A DNA stretch of 64,000 nucleotides. It comes from Clostridium gelidum. Its GTDB lineage: Bacteria > Bacillota > Clostridia > Clostridiales > Clostridiaceae. Position numbers and translations under genes: made by a program. Below are positions 17,982-26,480 of this stretch, piece after piece (the first letter of the stretch is position 1; each line of letters begins with the position of its first letter). The notes under the pieces are model-generated. The model had not been told where the DNA came from. It made no database searches and saw only the letters and a program-made list of their open reading frames with translations. The stretch covers positions 1,645,001 to 1,709,000 of the forward strand of contig NZ_AP024849.1 of NCBI RefSeq assembly GCF_019977655.1. The letters run 5' to 3'.

Positions 17982-18860
17982 TTATTTTATTATTAATTCA
18001 CCATCATAAGATGTAATAATCTTGTATAAGTCAGGACGACGATCTCTAAAGATTCCCCATTCAATACGTTGTGTTTCTAATTGATCTAAATCAAATTCAG
18101 CAACTAATACAGTTTCTTCTGTACGGTTAGCTTCAACAATCTTGTTTCCTTGTGGTCCTGCAATGAAGGAAGAACCATAGAAGTTTATTTTAGAGTCTTC
18201 ATCTTCTTCAATACCAACACGGTTTGATGCAATTACAGGTATTAAATTAGAACCAGCATGACCTAACATGCAAGCTTGCCAGTGATCTTTTGAATCAATT
18301 GAGCCATCTTGAGGTTCAGAGCCAATCGCTGTAGGGTAGAAAAGAATTTCAGCTCCCATTAAAGTCATACATCTAGCAGCTTCAGGGTACCATTGATCCC
18401 AACAGATACCTACGCCAATTTTACCATAGAGAGTATTCCATACCTTAAAGCCCGTATCTCCAGGATTAAAGTAGAACTTTTCTTCATAACCAGGTCCGTC
18501 AGGAATATGGCTTTTTCTATATGTTCCAAGTACTTCTCCATTGGCATCAATTATTGCTATGGAATTATATCTAGCATAGTTTTTCTTTTCATAGAAACTA
18601 ATTGGTAATACTACCTTAAGTTCTTTAGCAATTTCTTTAAAATGATTAATTGCTTTGTTTTGTGCTACTTCTGTAGCATATATGTAGTAATCAGATTTTT
18701 CCTTTTGACAAAAATATGGAGTTTCAAATAATTCTTGAAGAAGAATTATTTGAGCACCTTTTTCTGCAGCTTCTCTTACGAATTTTTCTGCTTTAGAAAT
18801 ATTTTCATCTATATTACATGAACAGCTCATTTGCACCGCTGCAACTTTAACTTTTCTCAT
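17982..18860 (-). CDS. aguB: N-carbamoylputrescine amidase
   Basis: A nitrilase-superfamily hydrolase of 292 residues that converts N-carbamoylputrescine to putrescine, CO2 and ammonia. The Glu-Lys-Cys triad is visible: Glu43 in 'LLQELFETPYF', Lys116 in 'YRKSHIPDGPGY' and Cys153 in 'GVGICWDQWYPEAAR'. It starts 2 nt after the aguA stop, with an AAGGAATTG-type ribosome site inside the end of aguA, so the two are coupled. Together they convert agmatine to putrescine in two steps. Confidence 0.95.
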   Translation of the reverse strand: MRKVKVAAVQMSCSCNIDENISKAEKFVREAAEKGAQIILLQELFETPYFCQKEKSDYYIYATEVAQNKAINHFKEIAKELKVVLPISFYEKKNYARYNSIAIIDANGEVLGTYRKSHIPDGPGYEEKFYFNPGDTGFKVWNTLYGKIGVGICWDQWYPEAARCMTLMGAEILFYPTAIGSEPQDGSIDSKDHWQACMLGHAGSNLIPVIASNRVGIEEDEDSKINFYGSSFIAGPQGNKIVEANRTEETVLVAEFDLDQLETQRIEWGIFRDRRPDLYKIITSYDGELIIK

Positions 18861-18862
18861 AA

Positions 18863-19903
18863 TTATATCAATTCCTTTCTTGAATAAGGCATTTGCTGAG
18901 TGGTACAGTGGACATTACCGCCTTCTTTTATAACAGCTATTCCATCTACAGTTCTAACTTTTCTATCAGGGAAAGTTAAACTTAAAATCTTTTCAGCCAT
19001 TTTATCTGCTTCTGCTGCATTTCCACCAAAAGTAGGTAAGATAATGCCGTTATTTACAAAGTAGAAGTTTAAATAACTTAATGTTAATCTTTCACCTTCA
19101 TATTCAGTTTTAGGGGGCTGGTTAATTTGGATAATTTCAAGTTTTCTTCCTTTTGCATCTATTGCATTTTTTAGGATTTCAATATTTTCTAAAGTGATTT
19201 TATAGTTCTCATCACTTGGATCATCACAAGTCTGCATAATTATTTTACCAGGTGCAGCAAAACAAGCTATGTTATCAACATGCCCATCAGTTTCATCACC
19301 ACTTAATCCCTTTTTAAGCCAAATTACTTTTTCTATATTTAAGTATTGTTTTAAGTAAGTTTCAATTTGGTCTCTAGTAAGATAAGGATTTCTATTAGGA
19401 TTCAATAGACATTCTTCTGTAGTAAGTAAAGTTCCTTCTCCATCTGTATGAAGAGAACCACCTTCCATAACTAGTGGTGCATCAAATTTCCTAATATTAT
19501 AATGATCTAAAATCTGTGGAGCTACTTTATCATCTAAATCCCAAGGAGCATACTTTTCACCCCAAGCATTAAATTTCCAATTTACTCCTGCTATATTTCC
19601 TTCATCATCAATTACAAATGTAGGACCATTATCTCTAAGCCATGCATCATTATGATCAATTGGGAGCAGTTCTATATTAGGTTCTCTAAAAAGCTTTTTT
19701 ACATTTTCCAATTCATTTGGATTAACAATTACTGAAACAGGTTCAAACTCAGCAATTGTCCTAATAAACTCTGCATATCCAGCACAAACACTTTCATAAT
19801 TATCTGGATGACACATAGATTCTTTTACTGGCCATGATATGAATGTACGCTCGTGAGCAGTCCATTCAGCAGGCATTTTATAATTAAAATCTTTTGGATA
19901 CAT
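18863..19903 (-). CDS. aguA: Agmatine deiminase
   Basis: A guanidino-group-modifying enzyme of 346 residues (porphyromonas-type peptidylarginine deiminase fold) that hydrolyses agmatine to N-carbamoylputrescine and ammonia. It begins 'MPAEWTAHERTFISWP' (after 9 residues) and has 'DNGPTFV', 'LVMEGGSLHTDGEGTLLTTE' and the nucleophile Cys333 in 'GGNVHCTTQQMPYS'. An AGAGGGG ribosome site precedes the ATG. It heads a two-gene minus-strand operon with aguB. No agmatine transporter or arginine decarboxylase is nearby. Confidence 0.95.
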   Translation of the reverse strand: MYPKDFNYKMPAEWTAHERTFISWPVKESMCHPDNYESVCAGYAEFIRTIAEFEPVSVIVNPNELENVKKLFREPNIELLPIDHNDAWLRDNGPTFVIDDEGNIAGVNWKFNAWGEKYAPWDLDDKVAPQILDHYNIRKFDAPLVMEGGSLHTDGEGTLLTTEECLLNPNRNPYLTRDQIETYLKQYLNIEKVIWLKKGLSGDETDGHVDNIACFAAPGKIIMQTCDDPSDENYKITLENIEILKNAIDAKGRKLEIIQINQPPKTEYEGERLTLSYLNFYFVNNGIILPTFGGNAAEADKMAEKILSLTFPDRKVRTVDGIAVIKEGGNVHCTTQQMPYSRKELI

Positions 19904-20002
19904 AATAATACCCCTCTTTTCTATGATTGTATTTTATAGCAATGTTATACTTTGTATACTATCATATAATATAATAAATTTATTATCATATCAATGTTAA
20001 GA

Positions 20003-21043
20003 TTAAATATATGCATAATAAGGCAGTTTGACTGTAATTCCTGTTTCATCAAATTTATAATTTGTATCACTTAAAGGAGTGTTACCAGTGGCTATGTTCA
20101 TTCCTATGGTATAAATTGCATTTGCATGTTCGTGTGGATCTTGTATCACAGTACCTGTCATGACACCTTGTTTAATTAATTCTTGAGCTTCTGGCAAAGC
20201 ATCAATTCCAACAACGGGGATATATTTTGAATTATCTCCTTTATTGTAGCCATATTTTTGAAGTGCTTTAATAGCACCTATTGCCATAGCATCATTATTA
20301 GAAATTATTGCTTCAATTTTATTACCAAGACTTAAGAAAGTTGATTCTATTGCAGATTTGGCACATTCTTCGTCCCAATTACAAGGAATTGATGAAAGCT
20401 GTTGAGATTTTATTCCTATCTCATTAAGTGCTTGAATAGAATATTTAGTTCTTGCAATTGTTTCAGGGCTGTTAGTTGGACCTTGTAACATGACATACTG
20501 CATTATATTATCATGATTGCTATCAAAAGCTTCTTTATTAGCATTCCATGTATTCGCTAAGATTTTACCTTCAAGAATTCCAGATTGATTAATATCTGTA
20601 TCTATGATCACAGCATTACCATAACCTTTAATATAATTTACTATTGATGGAGTTTTAGCGTAGTATAGAATTAATGGAATATTTTTTTGCAATAGTTTAT
20701 TAAGAGTATTTTCAAATTTATTTATGTCAGTACTAACTGGATTTATGACAAAAAGATCAAAGTCTTTATTAAGTACTTGTTCCATGCTTTCGTTTTGAGA
20801 CACTTGATTTCCTTTTGCATCAAAAAAAGTAAATTGAACTTTGTTTTCATTTTCTTTTTGTATATCTTCTAAATTATTTCTAACCTTAGAAATAAATTGA
20901 TCATTAAAATCATTCAAGAATACAGCTACTTTAACTATATCTTGGGAAGTAATACTTGGGTTGGCATATGCAGTACTTTTTACAATTTGTAATAATAATA
21001 CAGAAATAAAGGCAATGGAAACTATTTTTTTTATTATCTTCAT
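20003..21043 (-). CDS. Periplasmic-binding-type sugar-binding protein (galactose/MglB-like), orphan
   Basis: A secreted type I solute-binding protein of 346 residues. It has an N-terminal signal peptide (MKIIKKIVSIAFISVLLL, about 1-28) but no lipobox cysteine at the expected cleavage site. The mature part has 'VKVAVFLNDFNDQFISKV' (strand 1), 'AIISNNDAMAIGAIKALQ' and 'IPVVGIDALPEA', as in MglB/RbsB proteins. The galactose preference is inferred from the family. No ABC permease or ATPase gene is next to it, so it may deliver sugar to a remote transporter or act as a sensor input. A non-anchored binding protein is unusual in a Gram-positive cell. Confidence 0.85.
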   Translation of the reverse strand: MKIIKKIVSIAFISVLLLQIVKSTAYANPSITSQDIVKVAVFLNDFNDQFISKVRNNLEDIQKENENKVQFTFFDAKGNQVSQNESMEQVLNKDFDLFVINPVSTDINKFENTLNKLLQKNIPLILYYAKTPSIVNYIKGYGNAVIIDTDINQSGILEGKILANTWNANKEAFDSNHDNIMQYVMLQGPTNSPETIARTKYSIQALNEIGIKSQQLSSIPCNWDEECAKSAIESTFLSLGNKIEAIISNNDAMAIGAIKALQKYGYNKGDNSKYIPVVGIDALPEAQELIKQGVMTGTVIQDPHEHANAIYTIGMNIATGNTPLSDTNYKFDETGITVKLPYYAYI

Positions 21044-21508
21044 TCTAACCCTTCCTCTTTATACTTTAATTTTATCTTATTACTAGATTATTATAATTTC
21101 AGAAAGAACTTCATTTATATATGTTGGATTATAAAATATTCTAATTTAGTATTAGGTTGTCTTCTTATAAAAAAATTATGCCTCATTCTGTAGCTTATGC
21201 AATCAATAAAAATTAGGAATAATCATTTTAAGGATAGTCCTAATTTTTATATAACTAATTTGTTTAAGCTATACAAAGTTATTAAGGCTAATATGCTAAT
21301 CTTAAAAATCATTATAAATAAAGCAAGAAATATTTAACAATGCATTTAGTATGTATGTAGAACTAAGTTCAGATGGATGAGGTTCTCCTTCTTCTTTTGT
21401 TTCATGAAGAGCGCTTATAATAAATCTTGTGAATATAAAAATTCATATATAGTAATGAAAAAATGTGAGAGTATGCTATAAAATATGTTAAAAAAAATGA
21501 CAAAAATC
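21044..21508. other. Divergent intergenic region with an isolated hairpin
   Basis: Between the minus-strand binding protein and the plus-strand MarR gene there is no recognisable gene. A minus-strand open stretch (21302-21442, 46 codons, no start) contains 'ISALHETKEEGEPHPSE' and could be a decayed small ORF. The perfect hairpin at 21208-21248 has no gene reading into it from either side. Confidence 0.4.
21208..21248. terminator. Bidirectional terminator-like hairpin without an obvious upstream gene
   Basis: AAAAATTAGGA (21208-21218) pairs with 21238-21248, giving a U-run on either strand. Since the flanking genes are divergent, the transcript it would end is unknown. Confidence 0.6.
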
Positions 21509-21553
21509 TTGACAAAAATAGTTGCTAAGATTATTATAGCTATAACAACTATT
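21509..21553 (+). promoter_or_regulatory. marR promoter overlapped by an operator
   Basis: TTGACA (21509-21514) and TATTAT (21532-21537) are 17 bp apart. The segment 21530-21553 reads, on the minus strand, AATAGTTGTTATAGCTATAA followed by TAAT. It closely matches boxes at 22028-22050 and 22569-22590. An operator covering the -10 fits MarR autorepression. Confidence 0.72.
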
Positions 21554-21569
21554 TTGATGAGGTGATCAT

Positions 21570-22007
21570 TTGGAGAATAAATATGATTATACAAAGTTAA
21601 TTGGATATTTAATAATTAAAGGTGAAGTTTATATAAAGAGAAAGATTCTTAATATATTTTTAGAAAATGGATATGATATTACATTTGAACAATGGACAGT
21701 TTTAAATGTATTATACGCAGAACCTGGATTAATTCAAAGTGAAATTGCAATGAGAACATATAAGGATAAAACTAATATTACTAGAATATTAGATGTTCTT
21801 TCAAAAAATGGGTATATAGTAAGAAAGCAACATGAAAGTGATAGAAGAAGCTTATGTATATATCTTACAGACAAAGGTACAAAAATGTTTGATGACCTTA
21901 TACCACATATTAATTTAATTAATGAAAAATTAAAAAAAGGAATATCAGATGAGGAGTTAAGAATACTTGAAAGTATTCTAGAAAGAATATACAAAAATGC
22001 TGAATAG
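21570..22007 (+). CDS. MarR-family transcriptional regulator
   Basis: A winged-helix regulator of 145 residues. The TTG start at 21570 follows GAGGTGA. The DNA-binding part is visible as 'FTFEQWTVLNVLYAEPGLIQ'-like sequence (about 38-56), then 'EIAMRTYKDKTNITRILDVL', and the wing 'YIVRKQHESDRRSLCIYLTDKG'. MarR proteins usually repress their own gene and a neighbouring transporter or detoxifying enzyme and are released by small ligands. Similar operator-like boxes upstream of this gene and the next two suggest it controls all three. Confidence 0.92.
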   Translation: MENKYDYTKLIGYLIIKGEVYIKRKILNIFLENGYDITFEQWTVLNVLYAEPGLIQSEIAMRTYKDKTNITRILDVLSKNGYIVRKQHESDRRSLCIYLTDKGTKMFDDLIPHINLINEKLKKGISDEELRILESILERIYKNAE

Positions 22008-22027
22008 GTATTTTGTATTTTTTTATC

Positions 22028-22050
22028 ATAATAGTTGTTATAACTATTAT
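22028..22050 (+). promoter_or_regulatory. Operator-like box before the small membrane protein gene
   Basis: AATAGTT-GTTAT-AACTATT (within 22028-22050) is a 7-5-7 palindrome and shares TAGTTGTTATA with the two other boxes. A further half-site, GACAACTA, follows at about 22057. Confidence 0.65.
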
Positions 22051-22090
22051 ATATATGACAACTAATTAAAATTATTTTAAGGAGAGGTTT

Positions 22091-22528
22091 ATGAAATTAA
22101 AATTGGTTTATAAAATATCATCTTTTATTGCATTTGTATTAATAATAAGTTTTATGATTTCAAGTTTAACTGCAGAATTCTTAGGTGATTATATTCTTAT
22201 TGTGATTGTAAAAAAATCTATATTTTGTACCTTACCATTATTAATTATATGTATGAGTATAACTGGTATATCAACAAGAAAACTTGCCTTATTATATCCT
22301 AATCTTCCATATAACCGATTAGTAGTAAGGCGAGTGAAGTATATTGGATTAAATGGAGTGATGTTTCTTGCACCGCTAGCAACTGTTTTAAATTATCTTG
22401 CACAGAATAATAGTATAGAGTCAATATTTTATCTATTACAATCATTAGAAATACTTTTTGGATTAATTAATATTTTCTTATTTACAAAAATATTTAGAGA
22501 TGAGAAAAATCAAATCAATAAAATTTGA
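22091..22528 (+). CDS. Small polytopic membrane protein, unknown
   Basis: A 145-residue protein with about four hydrophobic segments: 'FIAFVLIISFMISSLTAEFL' (about 12-31), 'YILIVIVKKSIFCTLPLLII' (about 35-54), 'IGLNGVMFLAPLATVLNYLA' (about 89-108) and a segment near 115-135. The N- and C-termini are basic. GGAGAGG precedes the ATG. I recognise no family. It lies between operator-like boxes downstream of marR, so it is probably part of a MarR regulon, perhaps linked to stress at the membrane or solvent handling; that role is inference. Confidence 0.75.
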   Translation: MKLKLVYKISSFIAFVLIISFMISSLTAEFLGDYILIVIVKKSIFCTLPLLIICMSITGISTRKLALLYPNLPYNRLVVRRVKYIGLNGVMFLAPLATVLNYLAQNNSIESIFYLLQSLEILFGLINIFLFTKIFRDEKNQINKI

Positions 22529-22568
22529 ATTATAAATATAATGAGAATTTTGCTATTTTTTTTAGGAA

Positions 22569-22590
22569 TATAGTTGTTATAGCTACTATA
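22569..22590 (+). promoter_or_regulatory. Operator-like box before the alpha/beta hydrolase gene
   Basis: TATAGTTGTTATAGCTACTA plus TA repeats the marR operator core and ends about 43 bp before the hydrolase start. Confidence 0.65.
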
Positions 22591-22632
22591 GATATAACAA
22601 TGAAATAAATATAATTAAAGGTGGGAAAAATT

Positions 22633-23754
22633 ATGGTTAAGTTATCTTTAAAAGAAAAGTTTGCATTTAAGTTTATTTTTAGTGAGAAAAGGGTTTATCA
22701 AAGATGGTATGGAAGATTTTTATCTTTCGGAATTGATTATGGAAGATTACAAAGAGTGGTGAAAAGAGTATCAAATTGGCTACAATGGTGTGATGAATGG
22801 ACTAAAGAGGGAGATCAATTATATAAGAAAGCAGAAGAAGCATTGATTGATGGATATAAGTCTAAAGCAAAAGCATTATTTCATGAAGCGGTAGGTTGTT
22901 ATCATGTTGGTCAGCATATATTTTTTATTGATAATAATCAAAAGGAAAGAACGCAAGAAAAAGCACGAACAAGCTATAAAAAAGCCATTGGTTTATATGA
23001 GGAAGAAGAAAGGCCTATACGGATTGATATTCCATTTAATAATGTAAAAATTCCTGGATACTTAAGGCTCGCAACTGGCAAAAATAAACCACTTATAATT
23101 TTTATAAATGGAATGGACAATATTAAGGAAGCAGAAGGTCATTCACAAGGTACACTATTTCAAAAACATGGATTTAATTTTTTTACCTTTGATGGATTAG
23201 GTCAAGGGGAAATGTGGAAGGATATGAAATTTGATGTAAAAGAATATCATAAAGCATTATCAGCAATCATTGATTGGTTTGAAAAACAACAAGAGTATGA
23301 TATTGATATTGAGATTGAGAAAATAGCATTAGTTGGATTTAGTTTAGGAGGATATCTAGCACCAATGTGTGCAGCATATGATAAACGTGTAAAAGCTGTA
23401 GTTGGAAATAGTGGATTAGTTTATATAGGTGGATTAAATGGATTAAAGAAACTCAATCCAATTTGGCAAAGGGGTGTCACATATATGACTGGGTATGAGA
23501 CATTAGAAGAAGCAGTTGATAAATTTAATTGGGATATTGAAAATTCACCTAATTTACAAGTACCGTTATTATTTTACCATGGAGGAAAAGATGAGGTAAT
23601 GATTTCTCCAGAAATTCATGCTGAAAAAGTGATGAGGTGGGCAAAAGGAGATAAGACACTTAAATTTTATGAAGATGGAGAACATTGTACAATGAATTAC
23701 TTAGATGAAGTATTTCCAGAGATAATAGATTGGATTAAAAAAGTTTTTAAATAG
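22633..23754 (+). CDS. Alpha/beta hydrolase (FrsA/dipeptidyl-peptidase-like esterase)
   Basis: A soluble hydrolase of 373 residues. ATG 22633 is chosen because AAGGTGGG lies 7 nt upstream; the in-frame GTG at 22621 is inside that site. The N-terminal helical part (about 1-130) resembles the cap of FrsA/2,6-dihydroxypseudooxynicotine hydrolase-like enzymes. The catalytic fold follows with an oxyanion strand 'KPLIIFINGMDNIKE', nucleophile Ser237 in 'GFSLGGYLAP', Asp320 in 'YHGGKDEVM' and His351 in 'EDGEHCTMNY'. All triad residues are present. It is the likely main effector of the MarR group. The substrate is unknown. Confidence 0.85.
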   Translation: MVKLSLKEKFAFKFIFSEKRVYQRWYGRFLSFGIDYGRLQRVVKRVSNWLQWCDEWTKEGDQLYKKAEEALIDGYKSKAKALFHEAVGCYHVGQHIFFIDNNQKERTQEKARTSYKKAIGLYEEEERPIRIDIPFNNVKIPGYLRLATGKNKPLIIFINGMDNIKEAEGHSQGTLFQKHGFNFFTFDGLGQGEMWKDMKFDVKEYHKALSAIIDWFEKQQEYDIDIEIEKIALVGFSLGGYLAPMCAAYDKRVKAVVGNSGLVYIGGLNGLKKLNPIWQRGVTYMTGYETLEEAVDKFNWDIENSPNLQVPLLFYHGGKDEVMISPEIHAEKVMRWAKGDKTLKFYEDGEHCTMNYLDEVFPEIIDWIKKVFK

Positions 23755-23906
23755 TAACATACTTGATAAGTTTCTAAGTGAATAAATTAAAGCAAGTAAT
23801 GGTAATTGTTTACTATGTATCAATATGATAAAATATAGGGAAGATAATTACCATTATTTTTGGTTACCAAAATGTTACACTAAATAGTGTTTTTGGGGGT
23901 GTGATT

Positions 23907-23954
23907 ATGAAGAAGAAAAGAGGCATTTTGCTCTATGCAGGATTAGTCATATAA
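23907..23954 (+). other. Possible 15-residue leader peptide or gene stub
   Basis: A GGGGGTG ribosome site precedes ATG 23907 and the frame MKKKRGILLYAGLVI then stops. It is followed 2 nt later by a hairpin with T-tract. This could be a leader peptide with attenuator before the CD3324-like gene, or a truncated membrane protein. The rest of the 300-bp gap shows nothing else. Confidence 0.3.
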
Positions 23955-23956
23955 TT

Positions 23957-23998
23957 CAGCGGTTAGTTGTATAGAGTGTAAAAAATAATCGCTGTTTT
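23957..23998 (+). terminator. Terminator-like hairpin upstream of the CD3324-like gene
   Basis: CAGCGGTTA (23957-23965) pairs with TAATCGCTG (23986-23994, one G-U), followed by TTTTATTT. Confidence 0.6.
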
Positions 23999-24056
23999 AT
24001 TTGTATATGGCAAACCTGCAATCTTGTGAAATATAATAAGAAGGAGCAGGATTAAG

Positions 24057-24323
24057 GTGGAGTATATAAATGCGAAAGATGTTTTACCAAAAACATTAAT
24101 TCTTCAGATACAACAATATGTGGGTGGTAGTATAATTTACATACCTCAAAAGGATAGTGACAAAAAATCATGGGGAACTTATACAAATAGTAGAAATGAA
24201 ATTACTGAAAGAAACAATGAAATTAAGAATAAGAAGAAGAACGGTGCAACAATAGATGATATTATGTCTGAATATCATTTGTCCTATGATACAATCAAGA
24301 GTATAGTTTATAGAAAGAAATAG
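24057..24323 (+). CDS. CD3324-like small DNA-binding protein (Mor-type HTH)
   Basis: An 88-residue protein starting at GTG 24057, with AAGGAG about 10 nt upstream. The N-terminus 'INAKDVLPKTLILQIQQYV' and 'GGSIIYIPQKD...KSWG' match the clostridial CD3324 family. The C-terminal helix-turn-helix (about 58-88: 'NGATIDDIMSEYHLSYDTIK', 'SIVYRKK') resembles the Mor transcription-activator fold. It is probably a small transcription factor; the target is unknown. A terminator follows 4 nt after the stop. Confidence 0.8.
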   Translation: MEYINAKDVLPKTLILQIQQYVGGSIIYIPQKDSDKKSWGTYTNSRNEITERNNEIKNKKKNGATIDDIMSEYHLSYDTIKSIVYRKK

Positions 24324-24326
24324 AAG

Positions 24327-24358
24327 AAAGCAGTCGGTTGTTGAACTGGCTGCTTTTG
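24327..24358 (+). terminator. Intrinsic terminator after the CD3324-like gene
   Basis: AAAGCAGTCGGTT (24327-24339) pairs with AACTGGCTGCTTT (24344-24356) with two G-U pairs; the 3' arm runs into TTTTGTG. Confidence 0.85.
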
Positions 24359-24573
24359 TGTATTTACATTTATAATTAAGCATTACATATTATTCCATGA
24401 TATTTTCATTTATACTTTAATCATAAATTGCAGCATGATAATATTCATAAGAGAACAATTTATAAAGATAAGTTCAAAATTTTTTATGAGGAACAGAAAA
24501 TGCTAAATCATAAGTTTTTAAAATTTTTATGAAGCTGCAGATTATATAGGAAAATTGATAAGGAGTTAAAAAA

Positions 24574-26283
24574 ATGGAGAGAATTAAAATGATAACTAAG
24601 CTTAATGAAATGTGCAAAAAATATGATAGAAAAGATTATCCAGGTATCGCTGTTGGAGTTGTAGAGAATGGTGAGCTAATATTCAGTAAAGGATATGGTG
24701 AAGCTAACTTGGATTATAATATTCCAATTGATGAAAATACAGTATTTCATGCTTGTTCTATGGCGAAACAATTTACAGCAGCCTGCATTGCCTTGTTGAT
24801 AGAAGAAGGAAAATTATCATTAGATCAAGATGTTAGTAGTATCTTTCCGCAGCTTAAGAATTGTGGTGAGAAGGTTACCATATATAACTTGTTGTATATG
24901 ACAAACGGAATACCTGATGTATATGATACAGCTTATTGTGTGTGTGGAATTCGGGATGATGAAGGTATCACTCGTGATGAGTTTTGGAGATATGTTACAT
25001 CATGCGATTGGAAGTTTTTCAAGGTGGGAGAGAAATGGAGTTATGGTAATACAGGGTATTTCTTGCTTGGACAGATAGTTGAAGCTATAACTAAAACATC
25101 ACTTAGTCAATATGCGGACGAGCATATTTTTAAACCTTTAGGTATGAATAGTACATTTATTAGAGATGATCGTACAAAAATTATCAAAAAAAGAGCTGTT
25201 GGATACTCAAATTATGATTATGTACATTATAATGATAGTTATAAACGTTATACTACAAGGAATGATAAACTTTCAATTAATGAGGAAAATGTGGAAGTTG
25301 GTGGTGCCGGTCAGATATGGACAACTATAAAGGATTTGCTTTTATGGGATAAAAATTTTTATAATAATATGCTTGGAAGAGGTTCAAGTGAGTTTATAAA
25401 GTTCCTTACAACATCTGGATTGCTCAGCAATGGCAAGGAATGTGGATATGGCTCAGGATTGTTTGTTGGCGAATTCTATGGCAATAAGATAGTACATCAT
25501 GGAGGGTGGGCAGGCGGTTATAGTGCATACTACGCTCAACTTCCAGAAAAGAAATCATCTGTGATTATTTTAGGAAACCATACGGATTTTATGTATGATT
25601 TTGGCATTAATAATGGAGGATTAACGGAAGGTATTCTAAAACTATTAATCGGATATGATGATGAAAGAGACAATACGGAAGAGAAGCAATCTGATAATAT
25701 AAATCTAAATCAAATTGAATTTGATTTAGATTTATCAGGTGAATATATAGATCAAGAGAGTAGTTGTTTATGGAATATAACAAAAAATAAGGATATTTAT
25801 TATGTAGAAGATTCTATAGGAAATAGCACTAAAATACTTTACTATGGTGATAGTGTTTTTAAATCTGCAGATAAAGAGAAAATATATACAGTTGTGCAAA
25901 ATAATAAACATATTATAGAGTGTATTAAATTACAGGACGTAGAAGCTTGCAGCAAGTTTTATCCCTTCTATAGAAAAAAACTTGATTTTTCTCAGTTAAA
26001 GATATATGAGGGAAGTTATCGTTGTAAAAAACTTGATGTCTCATATAATGTTAAAATCCATGATGGAAAATTATTTATAAGGAATGAGAATTTCCATAAT
26101 AATGCTTTGGATTTATACTATACACATGCAATCAAAGATACTTTTATAAGTGATCATAATAGTCACATGGGGAATTACTGCACAACGTTTAGTAGAGACT
26201 CAAATAATCAAATAGCCTCATTTTCATATCGAGATGACACGCAGACTTTACGAGAAAATTTTATATTTATGAAGATACAGTAA
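24574..26283 (+). CDS. Serine hydrolase of the beta-lactamase/penicillin-binding family
   Basis: A 569-residue class C beta-lactamase-fold protein. The active-site Ser62-x-x-Lys65 is in 'HACSMAKQFTAA', the YxN element in 'WSYGNTGYFLLG' (about 153-164), and the third motif is 'HHGGWAGGYSAYY' (about 308-320). No signal peptide is seen, so it appears cytoplasmic, unlike true beta-lactamases. Residues about 380-569 form an extra beta-rich C-terminal region of the type attached to many such esterase/peptidase-like hydrolases. AAGGAG precedes the ATG. A true beta-lactamase role is unlikely; D-aminopeptidase or esterase activity is the family-based guess. Confidence 0.85.
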   Translation: MERIKMITKLNEMCKKYDRKDYPGIAVGVVENGELIFSKGYGEANLDYNIPIDENTVFHACSMAKQFTAACIALLIEEGKLSLDQDVSSIFPQLKNCGEKVTIYNLLYMTNGIPDVYDTAYCVCGIRDDEGITRDEFWRYVTSCDWKFFKVGEKWSYGNTGYFLLGQIVEAITKTSLSQYADEHIFKPLGMNSTFIRDDRTKIIKKRAVGYSNYDYVHYNDSYKRYTTRNDKLSINEENVEVGGAGQIWTTIKDLLLWDKNFYNNMLGRGSSEFIKFLTTSGLLSNGKECGYGSGLFVGEFYGNKIVHHGGWAGGYSAYYAQLPEKKSSVIILGNHTDFMYDFGINNGGLTEGILKLLIGYDDERDNTEEKQSDNINLNQIEFDLDLSGEYIDQESSCLWNITKNKDIYYVEDSIGNSTKILYYGDSVFKSADKEKIYTVVQNNKHIIECIKLQDVEACSKFYPFYRKKLDFSQLKIYEGSYRCKKLDVSYNVKIHDGKLFIRNENFHNNALDLYYTHAIKDTFISDHNSHMGNYCTTFSRDSNNQIASFSYRDDTQTLRENFIFMKIQ

Positions 26284-26294
26284 AATATTTCTGA

Positions 26295-26372
26295 AATATA
26301 TATCATAAGGGTGAATGGGAAACAAATAATCCAGAAGAATATGTGACTGAAATTCAGTTTCCTCTAGTATAA
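26295..26372 (+). pseudogene. C-terminal remnant of a GyrI/AraC effector-binding-domain protein
   Basis: The frame reads NIYHKGEWETNNPEEYVTEI followed by QFPLV and a stop at 26370-26372. This matches the conserved end of GyrI-like small-molecule-binding domains ('YxKGPW...NPEEYVTEIQFPI'). It is preceded by a stop and lacks the rest of the domain. The gene was evidently deleted, possibly when the serine hydrolase was inserted. Confidence 0.65.
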
Positions 26373-26413
26373 TTTTAATCTACACAAATTATGTAATAGT
26401 TAAAAGTAAAATG

Positions 26414-26443
26414 ATAAGAAGTATCTAAAGAGGTGCTTCTTAT
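26414..26443 (+). terminator. Hairpin at the end of the decayed gene region
   Basis: ATAAGAAGTATCT-type arm (26414-26426) pairs with AGGTGCTTCTTAT-type arm (26431-26443) with two G-U pairs, followed by TTTC. Confidence 0.7.
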
Positions 26444-26454
26444 TTTCAATAAAT

Positions 26455-26480
26455 CATTTTTCTTTTTAAAAAGAAAAATG
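26455..26480. repeat. Perfect 26-bp palindrome, loop-free
   Basis: CATTTTTCTTTTT is followed directly by its reverse complement (26455-26467 and 26468-26480). It could be a second terminator or a protein-binding site. A seven-codon frame with a GGAGG site follows at about 26580 (MKAISKK); I do not call it a gene. Confidence 0.55.

Noticed and set aside
21302..21442. Minus-strand 46-codon frame with 'ALHETKEEGEPHPSE'
   Set aside because: There is no start codon or ribosome site. Its similarity to the 41-residue peptide at 1126 is too slight to call a gene.
24574..26283. True beta-lactamase giving antibiotic resistance
   Set aside because: There is no signal peptide and the protein has a long extra C-terminal region; the motifs only show the serine-hydrolase superfamily.
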